NCBI GenBank assembly: GCA_009841235.1
Contig: VXMH01000055.1
Location: 62,001-126,000 of the forward strand
Direction: 5' to 3'
From: Caldilineaceae bacterium SB0661_bin_32
GTDB taxonomy: Bacteria > Chloroflexota > Anaerolineae > Caldilineales > Caldilineaceae
DNA: 64,000 nt
This document shows positions 10,213 to 18,720 of the stretch, in pieces. The translations under genes and the position numbers were made by a program. A model generated the notes under the pieces. It saw nothing but the letters and a program-made list of their open reading frames with translations. It was not told where the DNA came from and ran no database searches. How positions within the stretch are numbered: position 1 is the stretch's first letter; each line of letters starts with the position of its first letter.

Positions 10213-11127
10213 ATGACAGAACTCTCACTGCGCGGCGTATTTGCTCCCACCCTGACGCCAATTCGCGCCGACCTCTCCATCGACCTGCCGGCGTACACCG
10301 AGTTTTGCCATCGTCTGTTGGAGGGAGGCTGCCACGGGCTCGTTTTGTTTGGCACAAACAGTGAGGCGACTTCGTTCTCCGCGCGCGAGCGCATGGCCGC
10401 GGTCGATGCGGTGATCGAGTCCGGCGTTGCGCCGGAAAGGCTGGTGATAGGCAGCGGCGCCGCCTCTGTCGTAGAGGCTGCAGAACTGACCCGGCATGCT
10501 GTGCGGTCCGGCTGCCGTGGCGCCTTGACCCTTCCGCCCTTCTACTATCCGGGCGTTTCCGATGAGGGCCTTTTCCGCTCTTTCGCCGCAGTGCTCGATC
10601 GCGTCAACGACGATCGGCTGCGCATGTACTTCTATCACATCCCGCAAGTCAGCGGCATCCCGCTCAGCCCGTCGCTGCTTTCCCGCCTGGCGCAAGCCTA
10701 TCCCGGCCAGGCTGCCGGCGTGAAGGACAGCTCCGGCGACGTAGACACGCTGCAGGGGCTGCACGATGTGGCGGCGCAGTATCCGGGCTTCGCCGTCTTC
10801 TGCGGAACGGAAGCGCTGCTATTGAGGAACATGCAAGGCGGCGGCGGAGGTTGCATCTCGGGGATGGCAAACGTACTGCCCCATGTCATTCGCGACCTGT
10901 TTGACAACTGGACTGCAGACGATGCCGAAGACCGCCAGAACCGCACGAATTGGGTCCGCGACGCCATTCTCGAGTCCGGGTTCAACATGATCGCGGCGCT
11001 GAAGGTGATAGTCGCAGACCAGACCGGAAGACCGGGTTGGAGTCATGTACGCCCGCCGCTTGTCGACCTGACTGAAGCGGAGCAGGGGCAACTGCTGGCC
11101 CGTCTCTCGCAACCGGTTCCTGCGTAA
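10213..11127 (+). CDS. Dihydrodipicolinate synthase/N-acetylneuraminate lyase family aldolase
   Basis: A 304-residue TIM-barrel class I aldolase. The Schiff-base lysine is seen in GVKDSSGD (about Lys171) and the general acid/base tyrosine in MYFYHIP (about Tyr141). The substrate-binding loop reads GTNSEATS instead of the GTTGE found in true DapA, so lysine biosynthesis is unlikely. AAGGAAA precedes the ATG. A mannonate dehydratase gene follows 55 bp later. Its product is 2-keto-3-deoxygluconate (KDG), which some members of this family cleave to pyruvate and glyceraldehyde; that role is an inference from context. Confidence 0.87.
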   Translation: MTELSLRGVFAPTLTPIRADLSIDLPAYTEFCHRLLEGGCHGLVLFGTNSEATSFSARERMAAVDAVIESGVAPERLVIGSGAASVVEAAELTRHAVRSGCRGALTLPPFYYPGVSDEGLFRSFAAVLDRVNDDRLRMYFYHIPQVSGIPLSPSLLSRLAQAYPGQAAGVKDSSGDVDTLQGLHDVAAQYPGFAVFCGTEALLLRNMQGGGGGCISGMANVLPHVIRDLFDNWTADDAEDRQNRTNWVRDAILESGFNMIAALKVIVADQTGRPGWSHVRPPLVDLTEAEQGQLLARLSQPVPA

Positions 11128-11182
11128 CTTTCTTTTCTGACATTGCGGCGCCGGCAGCAGTGTCGAAGCAAGGAGCATAACC

Positions 11183-12160
11183 ATGTCAACGCAAATGCGG
11201 ATCGGCTTGGGCCAGTTCAATGAACTGACCGATGAGAAACTGGCTTTCATCAAGCAGCTTGGCGCCGACGATTTCCTGATGAACACGCCAAGACTCCCCG
11301 GCGACAGGCAATGGGAATACGAAGATCTGAAGGCGGCGGCCGACCGGGCAGCGGCCGCCGGACTGCGGCTGATCTGCCTGGAAAACGTACCTGTCTCCTT
11401 CTATGACAAGGCGATGCTGGGGCTGCCGGGACGGGACGAGCAGATCGCGCATATGCAGACAACTGTTCGGAACATGGGGCGGGCAGGGATTCCGATCCTC
11501 GGTTACCACTGGATGCCCAATTCGGTCTGGCGCACCCCGGAGCCGGCAGTTCTGCGGGGCGGTGCGCGGGGGACGCGCTTCAATCTTGCTGAGCATGATC
11601 CGAATGAACTGACGCACGGGCGCGTCTACGACGCCGGCGAAATGTGGGCGAACTACGAGTACTACCTGGAGCGCCTTCTGCCAGTGGCGGAGGAGGCAGG
11701 CGTCACCCTGGCCCTGCACCCTGACGACCCACCTGTCGAATCCCTCGGCGGCGTTGCCCGCATTTTCCGCAACTTCGAAGGTTTCAAACGGGCGATAGAC
11801 CGTTTCGACAGCCCCAATCACGGTCTTGACTTCTGCATGGGCTGCTGGTCCGAAATGGACGGGCATGACTATGTCATTGAAGCCATCCGCCACTTCGGCG
11901 GCAGAGGGCGCATAATCTACGTCCATTTTCGCGATGTCCAGGGCACCGTTCCCAACTTCAATGAATGTTTCATCAACGAAGGGAACGTGGATCCTTTCGA
12001 AGTTATGAAGACGCTGAAGGAAGTGGGATTCACCGGCTTCATGATTACAGACCACGTGCCGGCGATGGTCGATGACTCGGACTGGGGACACCGCGGTCGG
12101 GCATACGCGATCGGTTACATGACGGCGATGCTCGAGATGGTCAACCGTCTCGCCGCATAG
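11183..12160 (+). CDS. uxuA: Mannonate dehydratase family protein
   Basis: A 325-residue TIM-barrel metalloenzyme expected to dehydrate D-mannonate to KDG in the hexuronate pathway. Family motifs seen are ALHPDDPP, the metal/active-site stretch LDFCMGCWSEM and IIYVHFRDVQG, and GFMITDHVP near the end. It is shorter than the E. coli enzyme (about 394), as in many non-enteric homologues. A strong AAGGAG precedes the ATG. It sits between an aldolase-family gene and a nucleoside hydrolase gene and probably shares the promoter at 10116. Confidence 0.85.
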   Translation: MSTQMRIGLGQFNELTDEKLAFIKQLGADDFLMNTPRLPGDRQWEYEDLKAAADRAAAAGLRLICLENVPVSFYDKAMLGLPGRDEQIAHMQTTVRNMGRAGIPILGYHWMPNSVWRTPEPAVLRGGARGTRFNLAEHDPNELTHGRVYDAGEMWANYEYYLERLLPVAEEAGVTLALHPDDPPVESLGGVARIFRNFEGFKRAIDRFDSPNHGLDFCMGCWSEMDGHDYVIEAIRHFGGRGRIIYVHFRDVQGTVPNFNECFINEGNVDPFEVMKTLKEVGFTGFMITDHVPAMVDDSDWGHRGRAYAIGYMTAMLEMVNRLAA

Positions 12161-12232
12161 AGGTATTTCGAACCTGACCAGGATCGGAACCGGGACGACC
12201 TTCTGATTCTTTTCACCAGCTTATCTTGGCCC

Positions 12233-13171
12233 ATGCGATTTCCGCCTCTCGACCTCCAGTTCCTATTGGAAAGACTCCGTCCTCCTTCCGGGCCGGTACG
12301 AATCGTGCTGGACACCGATACCTATAACGAGATCGATGACCAGTTCGCCGTCGTCTACGCACTCCTCTCTCCGGAACGCGTCATGGTGGAGGCCTTGCAT
12401 GCGGCTCCCTTTCACAATAGCCGGTCCACCGGGCCGGGAGACGGGATGGAGAAGAGCTTCGAAGAGATCCACCGCCTCCTGGAACGCTTGCCCGCGGTAG
12501 ACACGACCAGCGAAGGGTTCGTGAAGCGAGGGTCAACGAAGTGGGTGCCAGGTGAAGGTACGCCGGTTGAGAGCGAAGCGACCGCCGATCTTATCGAACG
12601 GGCCCTGGCCTCTCCTCCCGATGATCCGCTCTACGTTGTCGCTATCGGCGCAATCACAAATGTTGCCTCCGCACTGATGCTGGAGCCGGAGATCCGGCGT
12701 CGAATTGTCCTCGTGTGGCTGGGAGGGCATGCCCGCCACTGGCCGGACACCCGTGAGTTCAATCTGCGGCAGGATCCTGTCGCGAGCCGGATCGTGCTGG
12801 ACTGCGGCGTTCCCCTTGTGCGCTTCCCCTGCATGGGGGTCGTTTCCCATCTGCATACGACGCAGCCTGAGATGGCCGAGCACGTTCAGGGCAAGGGCGC
12901 GATCGGCGACTACCTCTTCCGGATTTACAGCGATTACCATGCTGATCAATTTGCTTATTCGAAGCAGATCTGGGACTTGGCGCCGTTGGGATGGTTGGTC
13001 AATCCTGAATGGGCACAGATGGAGGTAGTCAGCGCGCCGCGGCTGACCGAGTCTGTCACCTGGGCCTTTGACGAGAGCCGCCATCGCGTTTCCTGTGCCC
13101 GCCGCGTCGACCGCGACGGCATTTTTCGCGACCTCTTTTTGAAGCTGGACAAGGCTGCCTCACGTCGCTGA
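12233..13171 (+). CDS. Nucleoside hydrolase (inosine-uridine preferring family), variant motif
   Basis: A 312-residue protein of the Ca-dependent N-ribohydrolase fold. The N-terminal calcium motif reads DTDTYNEIDDQFA, two residues longer than the usual DTDxxxDDA. AIGAITNVASAL and HARHWPDTREFNLRQDP correspond to the second and third conserved blocks of the active site. The C-terminal His/Asp is less clear. It may hydrolyse a nucleoside or a related glycosyl compound; the altered motif marks a subfamily whose substrate I cannot name. Located 72 bp after mannonate dehydratase and 38 bp before the CHAD gene, with a weak ribosome site. Confidence 0.8.
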   Translation: MRFPPLDLQFLLERLRPPSGPVRIVLDTDTYNEIDDQFAVVYALLSPERVMVEALHAAPFHNSRSTGPGDGMEKSFEEIHRLLERLPAVDTTSEGFVKRGSTKWVPGEGTPVESEATADLIERALASPPDDPLYVVAIGAITNVASALMLEPEIRRRIVLVWLGGHARHWPDTREFNLRQDPVASRIVLDCGVPLVRFPCMGVVSHLHTTQPEMAEHVQGKGAIGDYLFRIYSDYHADQFAYSKQIWDLAPLGWLVNPEWAQMEVVSAPRLTESVTWAFDESRHRVSCARRVDRDGIFRDLFLKLDKAASRR

Positions 13172-13209
13172 CTGGTGAGCCGGCGAGTCCTCCCGGCGGG
13201 AACGCCCCG

Positions 13210-14154
13210 ATGAATTTCACACTCATACCTGAAGAAGCTCCGTCGGATTCGCTGCGGCGTATCGCTGCCGAGCAGATTGAAGGCGCCATTGCCCAGCTTC
13301 AGCGAAAAGACGACCTGAATGAAGGCATCCACGAAGCCCGCAAGCATTTCAAAAGGGTCCGGGCCTTGCTGCGGCTGGCCCGCGGCGCACTTCCGGCCGA
13401 AACTTACGTTTCCGAAAACCGGTTCTTCCGCGACCTGGGGCGGCAGCTTTCTCCTGTTCGGGACAGTGCCGTCTATATCGAAACCCTGGATCTGATCCGA
13501 AATCGCTACCATGCGCAATTGGCTGACGAGCCCTTTTTGCGACTTCGGGAACGGATGGTGAGTGAACATCGAGCCGTCCTCAACGAGTTTACGCGCGACG
13601 TCCAGCGGCAGGAGTCGTTGTTCCATACTTTGCAGGGAGCGCAACCTCGAGCAAACAACTGGAAATTCTACGCGGGCGAGTTCTCCCTGTTCAGGGGCGG
13701 GTTGAGAAGAATCTACGGTCGCGGCCGTTCTGAGAAGGCTGCCGCTTTTGCCCAGCCCTCAACGGAGAGGTTTCATGCCTGGCGCAAGCGGGTCAAATAT
13801 CTGTGGCATCACCTCCAGCTCTTGCAGCCTCTGTGGCCTGCCCAGATAAGAGTCCTGGTGCGGGATTGCGACCGTCTGGCAGACAGGCTTGGCGAAGAAC
13901 ATGACTTGGCCGTTCTGTTGGAGACGCCGGTTGTTCAGGCGATGAAGGACACTGACGGTCAGAGGGCCGATCAGCTTCTAACAGTCGTGTCCCGGGAGCG
14001 AGAACGGCTGCGGCGCGCTGCGATCCCTCTGGCGCAGCGGATTTACGTGGAGAGCGCCGGCCGGTTTGTCGACCGCATCGAAGGCTACTGGTTGGCTTAC
14101 CGCCCCCACACACACTTTCTCCCTCAAGGTACGACTGGCCGGGGAGAAAGATGA
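13210..14154 (+). CDS. CHAD domain protein (polyphosphate-binding fold)
   Basis: A 314-residue helical protein built of two half-repeats. The conserved histidine/basic helices are [18 protein letters not shown] and [22 protein letters not shown] domains are known to bind inorganic polyphosphate through such basic helices and often accompany polyP-metabolising genes; no CYTH triphosphatase domain is fused here. The stop overlaps the HD phosphohydrolase gene by 4 bp. It heads a run of five close genes that ends in a PPK1-like protein, which supports a polyP-related role. Confidence 0.9.
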   Translation: MNFTLIPEEAPSDSLRRIAAEQIEGAIAQLQRKDDLNEGIHEARKHFKRVRALLRLARGALPAETYVSENRFFRDLGRQLSPVRDSAVYIETLDLIRNRYHAQLADEPFLRLRERMVSEHRAVLNEFTRDVQRQESLFHTLQGAQPRANNWKFYAGEFSLFRGGLRRIYGRGRSEKAAAFAQPSTERFHAWRKRVKYLWHHLQLLQPLWPAQIRVLVRDCDRLADRLGEEHDLAVLLETPVVQAMKDTDGQRADQLLTVVSRERERLRRAAIPLAQRIYVESAGRFVDRIEGYWLAYRPHTHFLPQGTTGRGER

Positions 14155-14756
14155 CGAACGAACGACTTGCACGCCAGTTGCAGTTTATTCTCGAAATTGA
14201 CAAACTGAAGGAAGTCCTGCGCCGGTCGCTTCTTTTGGACAGCCGCCGCCGCGAAAACTCCGCCGAACATTCCTGGCATCTGGCAGTGATGGCGCTGGTG
14301 CTGGCCGAACACGCCAACGAGCCCATAGACCCGTTGCATACCCTCAAACTGGTCCTTGTCCACGATATCGTCGAGATAGACGCCGGCGACACCTACGCCT
14401 ATGATCCGGACGGCCACGCCGGCAAGGTTGAGCGGGAGCGAAGGGCCGCACAGCGCATCTTCGGCCTGCTGCCGGCCGACCAGGCGAAAGAGTTAAGCGG
14501 GCTGTGGGAAGAGTACGAAGGCCAGCAAACGCCGGAATCCAGATTTGCGCTGGCGCTGGACCGTCTCATGCCTCTACTCCACAACTACCACTCGGGCGGC
14601 GTAACATGGCGCGAGAACCGGGTAACGGTTGAGCAGGTTGTAGAGCGCATGAAACCTGTGGCCATCAGCTCCGACGCTCTGGGGCAAGCCGCTTCCGCCG
14701 TTATTGATCAGGCCATGACCTCCGGCCTGCTGCCCGACACCTGGTCGGAACCTTAG
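14151..14756 (+). CDS. HD-domain phosphohydrolase (YfbR/HDDC2-like)
   Basis: A 201-residue metal-dependent phosphohydrolase. The metal ligands can be placed: His40 in ENSAEHSWH, His71-Asp72 in [12 protein letters not shown] and Asp137 in [11 protein letters not shown]. These match the HD fold of 5'-deoxynucleotidase YfbR and HDDC2. The start codon lies inside the stop of the CHAD gene (4-bp overlap), implying coupled translation. Family members remove phosphate from deoxynucleoside monophosphates; whether this one acts on nucleotides or on a phosphate-rich substrate linked to its CHAD neighbour cannot be decided. Confidence 0.88.
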   Translation: MTNERLARQLQFILEIDKLKEVLRRSLLLDSRRRENSAEHSWHLAVMALVLAEHANEPIDPLHTLKLVLVHDIVEIDAGDTYAYDPDGHAGKVERERRAAQRIFGLLPADQAKELSGLWEEYEGQQTPESRFALALDRLMPLLHNYHSGGVTWRENRVTVEQVVERMKPVAISSDALGQAASAVIDQAMTSGLLPDTWSEP

Positions 14757-14773
14757 ACCCGGCTCATTCATCC

Positions 14774-16651
14774 ATGGGCAAGTTCGAGCGCGCCGTCACA
14801 GTTCAGTCGCCTGAGGGCGGGGCAGAAACGTCGCGGGCGCCTTCCACTTCCCGCGGAATCTCTCGCTCAAACAGAGGCGCGGTTTCGCCCTGGCGGTTTT
14901 CGTCCGATCTCAGCTTCTGGTTCTCCTTCTTCGTATTGCACGCTCTCCTGTTCCTCCCGGTCGTCCTGATGGACCGGGAGGATGGGGCCCTCTTGCCTGT
15001 CCTACAGGTTGCCGGCCGCTCATTGGATCAGATCTGGATGCAGTTGGCAGTCTGGCGCAGAGAACCAGACCTGCTGCGATTCAATTCTGAGATCGTGGTC
15101 TTCATCGCGCTCTGGGCCGTCTTTCGGCCGCTGCGGCATCTTTGGGTCCGCCGTCTCTTCGTTTTCGCCTATCTTTTCCTGTTCTTCTATTACCTCTATG
15201 AGGGCGCTTCGCTCACCTTTTTCAGCGTTGAGCCTGTCTTCTACACCCAGCTTCGCATGGCCACCGAAGGCTTCAGCTTTTTTCTGCAAAACGCGCGTGT
15301 GACCGCTGCCTTTGTCGTCGGGACCGTGCTCCTCATCGTCTGCGGCGCGGCTTTGGTTGCGCGCCTCGCTCGATTCGTGCTGCCTGAAGAAAACAGAGGG
15401 ACTGCGACGCGCGTCGCCTTGGTTCTGCTGGCGCTTCTCGTAGCGGTTCAGGCCGTTTGGCACAGCGATCTTCTGGCCCGGCCTGAAATGGTTTTCAGCA
15501 GTATATCCGCCAAGCTGGTACGAAACATCGGGGATTCACGGCGCATTTATCAAGAAGTGCGGCGCACGGAGACAGCCCAGGCGCCCTCTGCCGGCGACTC
15601 TGGTCGATTCAGGCTGGTCGAACGCCCCCCGGTGTACATCATCTTCAGTGAGTCCTATGGGTCCGTTCTCTATAAGAGAAACGACTGGAGGGCGCGGTAC
15701 AAAGAGCTGGCTGAGCGCCTGGACCGGAAACTTGCAGAATCGGGCTGGCATGTCGCGTCAGCGTTGAGTCTTGCCCCAACGTGGGGAGGCGGGTCCTGGA
15801 TGTCCTACACGAGCGCTCTCTTCGGTCTGCGGGTCAGTTCAGACCCACAGTACTACGCGCTGCTCGATAAATATCAGGCCGGGGGCTACCCGGACCTTGG
15901 CAACTTTCTGAAAGGCCAGGGGTATCGATACTACCGGCTGACCGCGCTTTCCATGGGTTTGCCGGAAGCGCAGTGGAAGAAATACGCCTCCTTTTACGGG
16001 GTAGACCGCTGGCTGCAGTACGAGGACTTGGCGTTTGTCGGCCCTGAATACGGCTGGGGTCCGGCTCCCCCGGATCAGTATTCGCTGAATTTCGCCCGAG
16101 AGACAGTTCGCAGTGAAACCGACGGACCTTACCTCTTCTTCACGATCACACAGAACTCTCACTATCCCTGGGCTCCGCAACCGGTTCTGGTCGAGTCGTG
16201 GCGGCAGCTGAACAGACCGGGTCCCGCGCCGCCGCCCTCCTCAGAACTGATCGAGCATGTCGAACGCCGCCAGAACTACTGGAACGCAATCGAATACCAA
16301 TTGGAGATGCTCACCGATTTCGTCCTCAGCGAACCGAACGAACAGGCGATTTTCGTTCTGGTTGGCGACCATCAGCCTCCCCGCGTTTCGCGGCGGGAGG
16401 ACGGATGGGACACCCCTTTTCACATCATTGCCAAGGACGCCCGGTTTGTTGCATCATTCATGGAGTATGGCTTCACGAGTGGACTGGCCGTTTGGGAACC
16501 TGAGCCGACCTTTCGGCACGAAGGTCTCCGTTCTCTGTTCGTACGGCAACTCCTTGCGGCCTATGGAGACGGCGCACAACTTCCGCCCTACTTTCCGGAG
16601 GGGTTGCCTGTCCCCCAAGCGGGGTCCGGAACTGAATCGGCCCCTCATTGA
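14774..16651 (+). CDS. LTA-synthase-like sulfatase-family membrane transferase
   Basis: A 625-residue protein with about five N-terminal membrane helices (roughly residues 55-210) and an extracytoplasmic alkaline-phosphatase-fold domain. Predicted metal ligands are Glu293 (FSESYG), Ser341 as nucleophile in GGGSWMS where LtaS has Thr, and Asp532-His533 in VGDHQPP. ITQNSHYPW is the usual substrate-loop block. LtaS relatives transfer glycerol-phosphate or phosphoethanolamine-type groups from lipids onto envelope polymers. The gap to the HD gene is 17 bp, so it lies in the same operon. The exact donor is unknown. Confidence 0.85.
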   Translation: MGKFERAVTVQSPEGGAETSRAPSTSRGISRSNRGAVSPWRFSSDLSFWFSFFVLHALLFLPVVLMDREDGALLPVLQVAGRSLDQIWMQLAVWRREPDLLRFNSEIVVFIALWAVFRPLRHLWVRRLFVFAYLFLFFYYLYEGASLTFFSVEPVFYTQLRMATEGFSFFLQNARVTAAFVVGTVLLIVCGAALVARLARFVLPEENRGTATRVALVLLALLVAVQAVWHSDLLARPEMVFSSISAKLVRNIGDSRRIYQEVRRTETAQAPSAGDSGRFRLVERPPVYIIFSESYGSVLYKRNDWRARYKELAERLDRKLAESGWHVASALSLAPTWGGGSWMSYTSALFGLRVSSDPQYYALLDKYQAGGYPDLGNFLKGQGYRYYRLTALSMGLPEAQWKKYASFYGVDRWLQYEDLAFVGPEYGWGPAPPDQYSLNFARETVRSETDGPYLFFTITQNSHYPWAPQPVLVESWRQLNRPGPAPPPSSELIEHVERRQNYWNAIEYQLEMLTDFVLSEPNEQAIFVLVGDHQPPRVSRREDGWDTPFHIIAKDARFVASFMEYGFTSGLAVWEPEPTFRHEGLRSLFVRQLLAAYGDGAQLPPYFPEGLPVPQAGSGTESAPH

Positions 16652-16713
16652 ACTGGCTGTCCGGCAAAGAGGCGGGCCCCAGCCGCCTCCGTGAACTATC
16701 TAGTCTGCTGCAA

Positions 16714-17481
16714 ATGACTGCTGAGAAAAAGATTCTCCTCCTGATACTGACAGTGATACTGTGCGCCGGCTGCTTCGGTCGGGAAGAAGAACGGCCGGCG
16801 AATGAAGCGCCCCCGTCGGAACTGGTCTCGGAACCCGAAACTCGTGCGCAAAACGCGCTTTCGGAAGCTGCGGCGGCGGCCTTTGCAGGCCTTGATCCCA
16901 CCACGCTCAAGCAGGGAGATGCCTGGAAAATCTTCCGCATCGACCCCGCCGAGTCCACGGCCAGGTATGTCGTTGATGAAGAGCTGTTTGCCGACGCGAC
17001 CCGAAAGTACGGTTTGAAAGTCGGCAAGACCAAGGTTATCGGGGAGACCAGCGATCTCGAGGGGTTGATCCAGATCGATTTGACCAAAAGGGAAATCGGC
17101 GCCAATCGCTTTGCTGTCTTCCTGCCAACTCTTCAAACCGACCAGGCGCTGCGGGACTCCTGGATCCGCGAAAACGCACTGGAGTCGGACCGGTTCCCGC
17201 TTGCAGTTTTTGTTGCCGGCCGGCTCCTCGAACGGCCTGAAAGCCACCGGGAGGGGGAAGAGGTCCGGTTTCGCATGGAGGGCGAACTGAGTCTTCGCGG
17301 CACTTCGCAAACGACCGTTTGGGACGTTGAGGCCAGCTTGAGCGGGAGCTCGATTCGGGGCACGATGCATACCCGGCTGCGGATGACAAGCCTCGGCTTT
17401 GATCCGCCGGACTTTGCCAATACGCTCACTGTTCAGGATGAGTTCACTGTCCAAATCGATTTCGTTGCGCACGAGGAGTAG
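16714..17481 (+). CDS. YceI-family lipoprotein
   Basis: A 255-residue secreted lipoprotein. The start at 16714 is chosen because it gives a clean signal peptide (MTAEKKILLLILTVILCAGC with lipobox LCAGC); a TTG at 16648 overlapping the previous stop would add a 22-residue non-signal extension. The mature part is a YceI lipocalin-like barrel: KVIGETSDLEGLIQIDL, NRFAVFLPTLQTDQALRDSW, LESDRFPLAVFV and FRMEGELSLRGTSQTTVWD. YceI barrels bind isoprenoid or amphiphilic ligands in the periplasm/outer face. It lies between an LTA-synthase-like gene and the PPK1-like gene. Confidence 0.88.
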   Translation: MTAEKKILLLILTVILCAGCFGREEERPANEAPPSELVSEPETRAQNALSEAAAAAFAGLDPTTLKQGDAWKIFRIDPAESTARYVVDEELFADATRKYGLKVGKTKVIGETSDLEGLIQIDLTKREIGANRFAVFLPTLQTDQALRDSWIRENALESDRFPLAVFVAGRLLERPESHREGEEVRFRMEGELSLRGTSQTTVWDVEASLSGSSIRGTMHTRLRMTSLGFDPPDFANTLTVQDEFTVQIDFVAHEE

Positions 17482-17490
17482 CGCGCTCAG

Positions 17491-18504
17491 ATGACACGCG
17501 ATCTACGTGATATAGGCCATGTTTCCGCCGGGAGTCCTGCTGCTACGGCCAGTTCGGATACCCGTCTGCCCGCCTACGCTGTTCCCGTGGATGCTGAAGG
17601 CGTCGCTCGGGCGAGGGCGCTGGCCGCCGGGTTGAAGACTCGGCTGCAAACTGCCAGGAAACCCGCGCCGGTTGTTGAAGCCGCGTACCTTCTGAACGAG
17701 GCGCGCGACCCGGGCTGCCCCCTGCTTGAACGGCTTCGAATACTGGGCCTCCTGGCTTCGGTTCTCGACCACTACTTCGTGGAAAAGGCGCCCGCTCTGT
17801 CCGACAGGGACCAGGGAGAAATCGCGGCAAATCTGGACCAGCTCTTGCAACGGTCCTGTGTGGAACTGAACGAGTCCCTTCTGCCAGCCCTGTCGGACGA
17901 GTACGGCATCGAGATACGCCGACCTCAGGAACTTGACCTGCGGCAACGGGAATACTTGCGAGGCTTCTTTCGCCAGCAGCTCTACCCGCTGTTGACCCCC
18001 CTGGCTGTTGACCCAGGGCATCCATTTCCCTTCATCAGTTCGCATAGTATCAATCTGCTTGTCCATCTGGGCAGCCCCGATCCTGGTATCGCTCCTCTCT
18101 CTTACGCCCGTATCAAAGTGCCCCGGCTCATGTCCCGATTCGTCTCCATACCATCGACGGCAAAAAAGCGGCTCTACATCTGGAGCGAAGACGCCGTGAC
18201 CGGCTTCCTGGACGAGCTGTTTCCCGGCATGCAGATCGAAACTGTCTACCTGTTTCGCGTATTACGCGCATCGAGCGGAAGTGGAAACGGCGACGAGCTT
18301 GAGGCCCAGAGCCGTGGACTTCGACACCAGCAGCTGGCCTCGCCGGTGGCCCGTCTGGAAGTGGAGGCAGCGATGCCGGAATCCGTTGTCGAGTGGCTGT
18401 CTTCCAACCTGCATGTACCTCTTCAGCTGTGCTTTCGCAGCACAGGTCCACTGGCGCTGTTCCAACTGGTGGATCTGGCCAACCTCGCTGATCCTGTCGA
18501 TTGA
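17491..18504 (+). CDS. PPK1-like protein with N and head domains only (no catalytic domains)
   Basis: A 337-residue protein that aligns by eye with the first half of polyphosphate kinase 1: DPGCPLLERLRILGLLAS (PPK1 N domain), QLYPLLTPLAVDPGHPFPFI, YARIKVPRLMSRFV and DELFPGMQIETVYLFRVLR (head domain), ending in GPLALFQLVDLANL. In full-length PPK1 the C1 and C2 domains with the phosphorylated histidine would start here; this reading frame stops instead. The ATP-site NLDEFF is VLDHYF (91-96), so the conserved Asn is lost. It is therefore unlikely to make polyP alone; a binding or regulatory role, or decay, are the options. Starts 9 bp after the YceI gene. Confidence 0.75.
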   Translation: MTRDLRDIGHVSAGSPAATASSDTRLPAYAVPVDAEGVARARALAAGLKTRLQTARKPAPVVEAAYLLNEARDPGCPLLERLRILGLLASVLDHYFVEKAPALSDRDQGEIAANLDQLLQRSCVELNESLLPALSDEYGIEIRRPQELDLRQREYLRGFFRQQLYPLLTPLAVDPGHPFPFISSHSINLLVHLGSPDPGIAPLSYARIKVPRLMSRFVSIPSTAKKRLYIWSEDAVTGFLDELFPGMQIETVYLFRVLRASSGSGNGDELEAQSRGLRHQQLASPVARLEVEAAMPESVVEWLSSNLHVPLQLCFRSTGPLALFQLVDLANLADPVD

Positions 18505-18508
18505 GCGG

Positions 18509-18613
18509 CGCCCGCTCCCTACCCCGGTGGGGGCAGGACATTGCGTATCCCACTTTACATTTGCGCCATTGCCCGCTCCCTTCCCCGGTAGGGGCAGGTC
18601 TTGTGCCTGCCCT
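18509..18613. repeat. REP-like GC-rich palindromic repeat, two tandem units
   Basis: Two imperfect 31-bp copies (18511-18541 and 18572-18602) share CCCGCTCCC, CCCCGGT and GGGGCAGG and are spaced by 61 bp. The second continues into a perfect hairpin: GGGCAGG (18592-18598), loop TCTTGTG, CCTGCCC (18606-18612). The block starts within 10 bp of the PPK1-like stop codon. Confidence 0.65.
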
Positions 18614-18663
18614 CCCCTTCGTGGACCCTTTGACCAACTTCGGCAATGCTGACCACTCCAGTC

Positions 18664-18692
18664 TTGACAGTGCGTATGCTATGTGATACGCT
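18664..18692 (+). promoter_or_regulatory. Promoter of the serS T-box leader
   Basis: Perfect TTGACA (18664-18669), 17-bp spacer and TACGCT (18687-18692). It is correctly placed about 30 bp before the first helix of the T-box leader; the -10 box is a weak match. Confidence 0.5.
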
Positions 18693-18720
18693 CGCTTTCA
18701 ATTCAGTTGTCATTGCTGTG

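Noticed and set aside
18505-18663. Hidden continuation of PPK1 (C1/C2 domains) after the stop codon
   Set aside because: No frame downstream shows the phospho-histidine or C2 motifs; the region is repeat and leader sequence.
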